Of a stretch of 6,826 nucleotides of DNA, positions 1 through 4,973 are shown in pieces. Origin of the DNA: Verrucomicrobiales bacterium (GTDB lineage Bacteria > Verrucomicrobiota > Verrucomicrobiia > Verrucomicrobiales > DEV007); assembly GCA_002696885.1 (NCBI GenBank), contig NZSO01000055.1, forward strand, positions 1 through 6,826. The letters are read 5' to 3'. The notes below the pieces were generated by a model. It was not told where the DNA came from. It saw only the letters and a list, made by a program, of their open reading frames with translations, and ran no database searches. How positions within the stretch are numbered: position 1 is the first letter of the stretch; every line of letters starts with the position of its first letter. The translations under genes were made by a program, and so were the position numbers.

Positions 1-6
1 AGGAAT

Positions 7-84
7 CGGGGTGTAGCTCAGCTTGGTCAGAGCGCCTGCTTTGGGAGCAGGAAGCCGTAGGTTCGAATCCTATCACCCCGACCA
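7..84 (+). tRNA. tRNA-Pro (anticodon UGG)
   Basis: A complete cloverleaf can be folded by eye. The 7-bp acceptor stem pairs 7-13 with 74-80, starting with the C1:G72 pair seen in bacterial tRNA-Pro. The anticodon stem is 35-39 with 47-51. The 7-nt anticodon loop places TGG at 42-44, followed by G and A. The T arm (57-61 with 69-73, one G:U pair) encloses the loop TTCGAAT. The discriminator A and an encoded CCA follow at 81-84. The wobble base U34 should let this tRNA read most or all CCN codons. Only six bases precede it, so its promoter lies outside the window. It may be the last member of a tRNA cluster or a single gene. Confidence 0.97.
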
Positions 85-106
85 TTTCCTAAAAAAGCCG
101 TTTATG

Positions 107-137
107 CCTAAATATTACCAATTTTTAGGGTAATTTT
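107..137 (+). terminator. weak overlapping hairpins between tRNA-Pro and the YbjN-like gene
   Basis: Two mutually exclusive 6-bp hairpins share bases around 124-129. One pairs CCTAAA (107-112) with TTTAGG (124-129). The other pairs ATTACC (114-119) with GGTAAT (129-134) and runs into TTTT (134-137). The second could be a poor intrinsic terminator for the tRNA transcript, or the pair could be a small leader switch for the gene that starts at 147. The stems are short and AT-rich, so this is a tentative call. Confidence 0.3.
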
Positions 138-146
138 ATTACTAAG

Positions 147-638
147 GTGTCCGATCAACCAAACCTCTACACTAAGATTAAGGAAGCTTTTGAACTCGAA
201 AATTGGGAATTTCGAGAAATTGAGGACAAAAACGTGATCGAAGCCCAATTTGAGGCTCATCATACAAAAGTTCCATTACATGCCCAATCCTTCGAAGAAT
301 TAATGGCAATATCAGTGATTTCTCGTCTGTCTTTTCCTATTGCTCAAAAATCAATGAGCGCAGCAATTGACACGCTCATGAGGACCAACGTCATGCTAAA
401 TCTAGGAAATTTTGAGGCAAATCCCGTAAATGGTGAGGTTTACTTTAGAATTAGTAATGTTTTTGCTGATTACAGTTTCAAAAAAGAAATGATTACGAGC
501 TTAGTCAGAGTGGCGATTGTTGAAATGGACAGAATTACTCCATACATGGCGGAAATAAACAATAATCCCAATCAACCCATTGCCCAACTCTTAGAACGAA
601 AAGACCTTTTACCTGAAATTGAAAGTAAGAGTGATTGA
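147..638 (+). CDS. YbjN-like domain protein
   Basis: A 163-residue soluble protein with no signal peptide or membrane segment. The block at about residues 81-104 (NVMLNLGNFE, then NPVNGEVYFR) matches the central pattern of the YbjN/type III secretion chaperone-like fold: a helix, then a strand, then a 'GxFxxxxxxGEvxfR' strand pair. Family members are small alpha/beta proteins. Some have been linked to motility or stress phenotypes, but their biochemical role is unsettled, so none is assigned here. The start is GTG. The next in-frame Met is at residue 53 and would remove the first part of the fold, so GTG is preferred. No clear Shine-Dalgarno motif precedes it. The gene lies 62 nt after tRNA-Pro on the same strand and converges with the transporter gene across a 15-bp gap. 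Confidence 0.72.
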   Translation: MSDQPNLYTKIKEAFELENWEFREIEDKNVIEAQFEAHHTKVPLHAQSFEELMAISVISRLSFPIAQKSMSAAIDTLMRTNVMLNLGNFEANPVNGEVYFRISNVFADYSFKKEMITSLVRVAIVEMDRITPYMAEINNNPNQPIAQLLERKDLLPEIESKSD

Positions 639-653
639 AATTTCAGGCGACTG

Positions 654-1028
654 TCAGCTAGTAACCTCTTTTTGAAAGAATAGCATATAGACACCGACCA
701 TAATCAAAAAGACACCAAATAAAATTCTTAACTGTGGGGCTGATAAACTCTTCATGAGTTCTGAACCAAAGTAGGCCGAAACCAAGGCAGCCAACGCTGC
801 TGCTCCAGCAATTTTCCAGTCTATTAATCCAGCGCTAGCGTAACGAAAGGAGGAAACGGATGCAGTGACAACCATGATTGCCAACGAAGTGGCAATGGCT
901 TGTTTCATTGATAGGCCAAGAAAACCTTTGAAAGCTGGAACCATCAAGATCCCTCCTCCAACTCCAAGAAGTGAACCTAATAGAGCAGCTAAAGCTCCTA
1001 CCAAAAATGCGATTATTATTGTATGCAT
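654..1028 (-). CDS. half-size TauE/SafE-type (TSUP) membrane transporter
   Basis: A 124-residue, very hydrophobic protein with about four membrane segments, near residues 4-33, 44-60, 69-90 and 98-117. The glycine-rich motif GVGGG at 22-26, followed by ILMVP, and the later 'ATSLAIMVVTA' helix are typical of the TSUP (TauE/SafE, formerly DUF81) repeat. That family exports or imports sulfite, sulfoacetate and related small organic anions. Classic members are about 240-280 residues and carry two such repeats, whereas this protein has only one. It starts with ATG and ends with a normal stop. The DNA downstream belongs to an intact convergent gene, so it is not a broken full-length copy. A homodimer or higher oligomer is inferred. 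It lies 25 nt downstream of holA on the same strand and is probably cotranscribed with it. The substrate cannot be read from the sequence. Confidence 0.85.
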   Translation of the reverse strand: MHTIIIAFLVGALAALLGSLLGVGGGILMVPAFKGFLGLSMKQAIATSLAIMVVTASVSSFRYASAGLIDWKIAGAAALAALVSAYFGSELMKSLSAPQLRILFGVFLIMVGVYMLFFQKEVTS

Positions 1029-1053
1029 TGTGACTGATTTATTTGTTAATTGT

Positions 1054-2184
1054 TTAAGTAGCCAGCACTCGAATAACGAGTCTTTCTAGAATAACTCGAT
1101 GATCAAGAGCACTGGTCACCAAAGCTCTGTTTGCTCTTAAGCATTCAGAAAGTGATTCTTGTAATTTCGATAGAGAAAAATTTCTACACTCCGAAGCCGC
1201 AAGGAAAATCGGATAGACACTTAATCCACCATCTTTTTTTCTTGGTAAGTGAGAAGTTTCTTCTTCCCCTAATCTTGATAAAGAGGATTCGTAAGAACGG
1301 TAATTACGGCTTGCCTGAATACCGTGTTTTACAGCCAAGTGTTTGGCAATTAATAGTCTTCTGATCGTAGGAACAATAGCAGCTAATAGAATCCCTATGG
1401 CGCTTTCCCCCTGATAGAGAAGATGATCGATGTTTCTTAGGGCAGATGACAAATCTTTTTTGGCAATGCTATTTCCAAGTTCAAAAACGACACCCGACCT
1501 TGTAAGAGCAACCTGATTCAAAACATGATTCAAGGTAACGACCCTTTCATCCCTAGAGAGAAACAAATCGATTTTTTCTATCTCGTTATTAATTTGAGCA
1601 AAATCCGTTCCTGAAAGCATAACAAAATGTTCTAATGCATCTTCCTCAAATTTCAGGTCCTTCGTATTGGCCAATTTTCGAACATGACTCTTTACTTGAT
1701 CTTGCCACCCGTCTCTTGACATATCAGGTTTATCAAACACTTCAACGTTACCAGACTTTACAAGCTTCTTATAAAAGGATCGTCTTTTATCAATTGATGG
1801 AGCACTCAATATAAAAATAATATCATTGGGGAGATCATTTGAAATGAATTGAGCCAACGCTTCAGAGGCGTCAATCACTGAGGTAGATTTACCTGTCTGT
1901 GTATCTGCAAACACATTAGCATTTTTAAGCCAAACTACTTTCTGGCCTCCAAAGAACGGCAAGGTTTGTAAAGCGCCTAGAGTTTGTGTAATTACTTTGA
2001 CTGCTGATTCTGCATTTTCAGCCACCCCATCGATAACCTCAGCTCCAAATTCAGCATCCTCCTCTGAAACCAAAGAGTTAAAGCACTTCAATGCAGCCTC
2101 TTTGAGACTCGCTTCATCAGTGCCTACATAAGCATGGATGTTGCTTGAGGATTTTGATTGTGCACTTTTCTTTTTTGTAACCAC
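1054..2184 (-). CDS. holA: DNA polymerase III subunit delta
   Basis: A 376-residue protein matching the clamp-loader delta subunit, which opens the beta sliding clamp and works with gamma/tau and delta-prime at the replication fork. After a Lys/Ser-rich N-terminal tail (1-15), the AAA+-like domain begins with IHAYVGTDEASLKEAA, where other members have a 'Y-x-x-G-x-D' strand and helix. FFGGQKVVWLKNA follows, as in the family's 'lF-xx-R-lVvl' clamp-binding segment. The stretch IIFILSAPSIDKRRSFYK matches the 'LDKR-xx-xxK' block. SGTDFAQINNEIEKIDLF is the typical lid helix. The C-terminal collar domain carries FELGNSIAKKDLSSAL. The length is slightly above that of E. coli HolA. The start is GTG, with no earlier in-frame start before a stop and no Shine-Dalgarno motif. 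It is divergent from the lipoprotein gene and is the first gene of a two-gene unit with the transporter. Confidence 0.93.
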   Translation of the reverse strand: MVTKKKSAQSKSSSNIHAYVGTDEASLKEAALKCFNSLVSEEDAEFGAEVIDGVAENAESAVKVITQTLGALQTLPFFGGQKVVWLKNANVFADTQTGKSTSVIDASEALAQFISNDLPNDIIFILSAPSIDKRRSFYKKLVKSGNVEVFDKPDMSRDGWQDQVKSHVRKLANTKDLKFEEDALEHFVMLSGTDFAQINNEIEKIDLFLSRDERVVTLNHVLNQVALTRSGVVFELGNSIAKKDLSSALRNIDHLLYQGESAIGILLAAIVPTIRRLLIAKHLAVKHGIQASRNYRSYESSLSRLGEEETSHLPRKKDGGLSVYPIFLAASECRNFSLSKLQESLSECLRANRALVTSALDHRVILERLVIRVLAT

Positions 2185-2236
2185 AACCCATTTTGATTCG
2201 CAAAAGATTACATTTAAAGCAAAAAAAGCTTAATGC

Positions 2237-2274
2237 TTGCTCATTCTAATGCATGATGCGTTAATAAAGAGCAA
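2237..2274. promoter_or_regulatory. concentric dyad in the holA/lipoprotein divergent region
   Basis: An inner near-palindrome, TAATGCAT (2247-2254) / ATGCGTTA (2256-2263), is centred on G2255, with 7 of 8 pairs matching and a T·G at 2250/2260. It is flanked almost concentrically by a perfect 6-bp inverted pair, TTGCTC (2237-2242) and GAGCAA (2269-2274). The site lies roughly mid-way between the two divergent starts. It could be an operator for a dimeric regulator controlling one or both genes, or an RNA hairpin in a leader. TTGCTC on the plus strand could also be a weak -35 with TAATAA at 2262-2267, but the 19-bp spacing is poor. The dyad is directly visible, while its function is inferred. 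Confidence 0.4.
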
Positions 2275-2281
2275 ACTCTAC

Positions 2282-2311
2282 AGAGATTTAAAATCATCTC
2301 TTTTTTGAGAT
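2282..2311 (+). promoter_or_regulatory. switch-like hairpin arms in the lipoprotein leader
   Basis: Three arms are visible: AGAGAT (2282-2287), ATCTCT (2296-2301) and GAGAT (2307-2311). The middle arm can pair with the first, giving a 6-bp stem followed by a run of Ts at 2301-2306 that resembles a weak intrinsic terminator. It can instead pair with the third, giving a 5-bp stem with a six-T loop. These options exclude each other, as in an attenuator. The set ends 20 nt before the lipoprotein ATG. No plus-strand gene lies just upstream that would need a terminator. A role as leader attenuator or as the 3' end of a small RNA is speculative. Confidence 0.28.
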
Positions 2312-2331
2312 CAATCCATTACCAATAAAAA

Positions 2332-2988
2332 ATGAAATATCACCACTATTTATTAGCTTTTATAATTTTAGGAGTAATCAGCTGTTCAAAAAAGGATGTA
2401 GAGGAGACGACTTCAAATGAAACAAACTCAGAAACTCCAATTGTAACAAACTCAGAAACTAAAAACGAATCCCAGACAAATTCTGATAGTGGTGCAAACA
2501 CAGAAACCGAAGCGCCCGCCAAAGAAGTAAATGATGTCTCCGGAGAACATTCTGTAGTCGCAAAACGATTAATGGATTTAATGAATGATTTTATCGATAA
2601 TCTAACAACAGCTCAAGATGTTGAAAGCGCCAAAAACGCAGTTGCCAAATTCGATGAGATAGCGGTCAATTTCGAAAAAATTGTAAAAGAGATGGAGTCA
2701 TTAGGGCTTCCAGATGGCCAAGAAGCAGAAGCCATTAAAACGCTCTTCTCTGATACTGAAAAGGTAATTCAAGAAAAGATGGGAGGAATGATTGGCATTT
2801 TATCTGGCAATCAAGAGATCGGAAAAATAATTACACCCGCCCTTAATACCTTTGGTCAGCGAATGGACAAATTAAGTCCACTAATGGAAAAATGGGCTGG
2901 TAACGTTTCAAAAAGTAGTGATCCTGAACCAGCAATTCCAATTAATGAAGTGCCACTTGAGGAGACAGTGGAACCAATTGAGGAGTAA
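2332..2988 (+). CDS. predicted lipoprotein, function unknown
   Basis: A 218-residue protein. The N-terminus has a lipoprotein signal: a short basic/polar start, a hydrophobic core (LLAFIILG), and a lipobox V15-I16-S17-C18. C18 is therefore the likely lipidated cysteine, and Ser at +2 suggests outer-membrane sorting by E. coli-type rules, if these apply. Residues 22-66 are a Thr/Asn/Ser/Glu-rich flexible linker with a repeated TNSET unit. Residues 70-190 are predicted helical (for example VAKRLMDLMNDFIDNL and ESAKNAVAKFDEIAVNFEKIVKEM), probably a small helical bundle. The tail is acidic and Pro-rich. I do not recognise a family, and no catalytic motif is visible. The ATG is preceded by an A-rich stretch and no Shine-Dalgarno motif. 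The next gene, also exported, follows after 75 bp. The general pattern resembles envelope helical-bundle lipoproteins, but no function is assigned. Confidence 0.78.
   Translation: MKYHHYLLAFIILGVISCSKKDVEETTSNETNSETPIVTNSETKNESQTNSDSGANTETEAPAKEVNDVSGEHSVVAKRLMDLMNDFIDNLTTAQDVESAKNAVAKFDEIAVNFEKIVKEMESLGLPDGQEAEAIKTLFSDTEKVIQEKMGGMIGILSGNQEIGKIITPALNTFGQRMDKLSPLMEKWAGNVSKSSDPEPAIPINEVPLEETVEPIEE
2421..2460 (+). repeat. 16-bp direct repeat in the lipoprotein linker
   Basis: AACAAACTCAGAAACT occurs at 2421-2436 and again, identically, at 2445-2460. The 24-bp offset keeps the reading frame (8 codons). It encodes two copies of TNSET separated by PIV. The exact match at DNA level, including third positions, points to a fairly recent in-frame duplication or slippage in a low-complexity linker. 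Confidence 0.8.
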
Positions 2989-3023
2989 CACATCAGAAAA
3001 AGTTTAAAGAATTAGTTTTCTTT

Positions 3024-3058
3024 ACTTCATTTAAAGTCTTCATTTAATGAAGTCTTTA
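3024..3058. promoter_or_regulatory. 27-bp near-perfect palindrome plus extra half-site before the serine hydrolase
   Basis: Positions 3032-3058 form an inverted repeat centred on T3045. The left arm is TAAAGTCTTCATT (3032-3044) and the right arm is AATGAAGTCTTTA (3046-3058). Twelve of 13 pairs match, and the only mismatch is T3037/T3053. A third copy of the half-site is upstream: CTTCATTTAA at 3025-3034 repeats exactly at 3038-3047. The palindrome ends five bases before the ATG at 3064. It could be an operator for a dimeric repressor, an RNA hairpin that limits translation of the hydrolase, or a terminator of the lipoprotein mRNA. No T-run follows the stem, so the terminator reading is the weakest. 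The structure is plainly visible; the role is inferred. Confidence 0.5.
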
Positions 3059-3063
3059 GCATC

Positions 3064-4215
3064 ATGTTCATGCTTAAAAAAATTATTGTAAGTTTTTTTT
3101 GTGGTTTTCTTCTCATTGTTAATAACCATGCCGAGCAAAATAATTCTCTCTCTGCCGCTTTGACTAAGAATATTGACTTAGTCATTCAAAATAATATCAA
3201 AGGAAAGAAGATACCTGGAGCAGTTGTATGGATTGAAAAAGAAAACCTCTCTTACAGTCAAAGTTATGGCAAAAGATGTGTTACGCCATCCCCAAAAGTC
3301 ATGCAAAAGAATACTATTTTCGACGCAGCTTCCCTCACTAAGATCATGGCAACCGCTCCATCGATTATGATTCTGGCGGAGAAAGAAAGACTATCAATTA
3401 ATGATCCAATTGTTAAACATCTTCCAAAATTCAAAGGCCACCAAAAAAACAAAATTACCATAAAACAATTGCTCACGCATACCTCAGGGTTACCTCCAGT
3501 TTTACCTTTGAAGCCTAAGTGGAAAGGGTATCAACATGCTATTAACCTTTGCTATTCAGCATCAATCAATAAGGTGCCCGGTCGATATTTCCGGTATAGT
3601 GATGTTAATTTTATTTTACTAGGCGAAATCATACAAAAATTATCCGGAGTCTCTTTAAAGAGTTTTGTTGAAAAGGAAATCTTTGATCCACTCGAGATGA
3701 AAGATACATGCTTTCTTCCTAGTAAATCAAACCTCTACAGGATAGCGCCTACAACAAAAGAGAAAGGAAAGTTAGTTCATGGGATCGTTCATGATCCCAC
3801 AGCCAGAGCAATGGGAGGAATCGCAGGACACGCTGGTCTATTTACAACTGCGTCTGATTTAGCAAAATATTGTAGGATGATAATCAATAATGGAAGCATT
3901 GGTGATATAAAAGTTCTAAGTAAAAATTCTATTGATATCATGACCAAAATACAGACTTCCATGGTTTCACATAAAGTTGGAAGAGGCTTGGGGTGGGATA
4001 TCGATTCTCAATATTCAAGTCCCCGCGGTGAAGGTTTTCCTAAATATGAATCGTTTGGACATACAGGGTGGACTGGAGGTTCAGTTTGGATTCATCCAAA
4101 AAGCAAAAGTTTTGTCATTCTTATGACCAATAGGAATCACCCTTTCGAAAGACGATCAATTAAACCTCTACGAATGGAAATAGGAACTCTGACTGCAAAA
4201 AGTTTCGGTTTTTAA
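3064..4215 (+). CDS. secreted serine hydrolase, class C beta-lactamase / PBP4* fold
   Basis: A 383-residue protein with a signal peptide (KK followed by a hydrophobic core, likely cut after H22-A23), so it should be periplasmic or secreted. All landmarks of the beta-lactamase-related/esterase fold are present. The SxxK motif is S90-L-T-K93 (nucleophile and general base). Y178-S-D occupies the YxN position in RYSDVNFILLGEI. H333-T-G replaces the KTG box in GHTGWTGGSVWIHP. The block with H243-D244 and G255-HAGLF260 is typical of one large subgroup. Members of this superfamily include D-Ala-D-Ala carboxypeptidases, peptidases and esterases, so the substrate is uncertain. HTG in place of KTG favours a peptidase or esterase over a true beta-lactamase. 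The start may be M1 or M3 (3070); neither has a Shine-Dalgarno motif. A palindrome abuts the start. The gene converges with the phosphoesterase gene with 8 bp between stops. Confidence 0.9.
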   Translation: MFMLKKIIVSFFCGFLLIVNNHAEQNNSLSAALTKNIDLVIQNNIKGKKIPGAVVWIEKENLSYSQSYGKRCVTPSPKVMQKNTIFDAASLTKIMATAPSIMILAEKERLSINDPIVKHLPKFKGHQKNKITIKQLLTHTSGLPPVLPLKPKWKGYQHAINLCYSASINKVPGRYFRYSDVNFILLGEIIQKLSGVSLKSFVEKEIFDPLEMKDTCFLPSKSNLYRIAPTTKEKGKLVHGIVHDPTARAMGGIAGHAGLFTTASDLAKYCRMIINNGSIGDIKVLSKNSIDIMTKIQTSMVSHKVGRGLGWDIDSQYSSPRGEGFPKYESFGHTGWTGGSVWIHPKSKSFVILMTNRNHPFERRSIKPLRMEIGTLTAKSFGF

Positions 4216-4223
4216 AATTATTT

Positions 4224-4946
4224 CTATTTTCCCTCCGCCAAACGATGAGCCAACTGCTCAGGCAAACCAGCTTTTAATATTTTTTCTTGTGCTGTCTTAA
4301 TGTCATAGCCCACTCGCCTATTAATGATTAGGCGCTCATCAACATCGTAGATACAATAGGAAGATCGAAAGTCTCCGTCTCTAGGTTGACCCACACTACC
4401 AACGTTGATTTGATATTTTTTTCCCGTTTCAATTTTTATAGACTTTCCCTGATGCTCCTCCATACGTAAATCTTTGAAGTAAAATGCAGGAACATGAGTG
4501 TGTCCAAAAAAACAGACTGGAGTGTATTGATATCCCAGACTTTCTAGGGCATCAAATTTACTCGTCACGTAACCCCATGAAGCGGGTGAGTCTAAAGTTG
4601 CATGAACAATCGTAAAATCGCCAACATGACGAGCTAATTTTAATTCCTTGAGATATTTTTTTTGATTCAAATCAAGATTATCTCTTGTCCACTGCATGGA
4701 TTTTTGTGCTAGGGGATTGAGGCCGACTAATTCTGTATCTAATGAGGCCTCCTCATCATGATTACCTTTAACAACCGGACAGTCTAATTTTTGTATAACA
4801 TCCAAACATTCACTTGGATTTGCGTTGTATCCTACAATATCTCCAATACAAACGAAATGGGTACAGTCATGGGACCTAGCATCCTCAAGTACAGCATTTA
4901 ACGCCTCTAAATTTGAATGTACGTCACCAAAAATTGCAAATTTCAT
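4224..4946 (-). CDS. calcineurin-like metallophosphoesterase
   Basis: A 240-residue cytoplasmic protein of the YfcE/MJ0936-type metallophosphoesterase group, which uses a two-metal centre to hydrolyse phosphodiesters or phosphomonoesters. All metal and catalytic motifs are intact and in order: G7-D8-V-H10-S-N, G35-D36-IVGYN, G61-N62-H63-D64, H115-AT, and G148-H149-T-H151. The C-terminal INVGSVGQPRDGD loop is also characteristic of the group. The length fits a single-domain enzyme. The physiological substrate is unknown, because relatives act on a range of model phosphodiesters and some on nucleotides or proteins. The ATG start lies 27 nt downstream of the TPR-like gene on the same strand, so it is probably the last gene of the ABC operon. 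It has no Shine-Dalgarno motif. Confidence 0.92.
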   Translation of the reverse strand: MKFAIFGDVHSNLEALNAVLEDARSHDCTHFVCIGDIVGYNANPSECLDVIQKLDCPVVKGNHDEEASLDTELVGLNPLAQKSMQWTRDNLDLNQKKYLKELKLARHVGDFTIVHATLDSPASWGYVTSKFDALESLGYQYTPVCFFGHTHVPAFYFKDLRMEEHQGKSIKIETGKKYQINVGSVGQPRDGDFRSSYCIYDVDERLIINRRVGYDIKTAQEKILKAGLPEQLAHRLAEGK

Positions 4947-4973
4947 CTTTAATATATTGTTGATTTTACAATC

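Noticed and set aside
62..84. tRNA 3' end as an attachment site for an integrated element
   Set aside because: No repeat of the tRNA 3' end is seen elsewhere in the window, and no integrase or mobile-element gene follows.
636..645. Perfect 10-bp palindrome TGAAATTTCA at the YbjN-like stop codon
   Set aside because: It has no loop and no following T-run, and is short enough to be chance in AT-rich DNA. It is not a credible terminator for the convergent pair.
654..1028. Frameshifted or truncated full-length TauE/SafE gene
   Set aside because: The DNA downstream of its stop is occupied by an intact convergent gene with no second TSUP repeat in any frame that I can see, so the half-size form appears native.
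865..1089. Plus-strand open frame of 74 codons
   Set aside because: It lies antisense across the start of the transporter gene and the end of holA. The product is low-complexity with no recognisable domain, and both antisense genes are well supported.
1131..1364. Plus-strand open frame of 77 codons
   Set aside because: It is entirely antisense to the conserved C-terminal part of holA and has no domain of its own.
3006..3023. AAAGAA / TTCTTT hairpin after the lipoprotein stop
   Set aside because: The stem is almost all A:T and no T-run follows. It is too weak to call a terminator.
3264..3476. Minus-strand open frame of 70 codons
   Set aside because: It is antisense to the SxxK region of the serine hydrolase; its hydrophobic look is a shadow of that sequence.
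3780..3799. Inverted repeat TGGGATC / GATCCCA with a 6-nt spacer
   Set aside because: It lies inside the conserved HGIVHDP region of the serine hydrolase, where codon use for conserved residues explains it.
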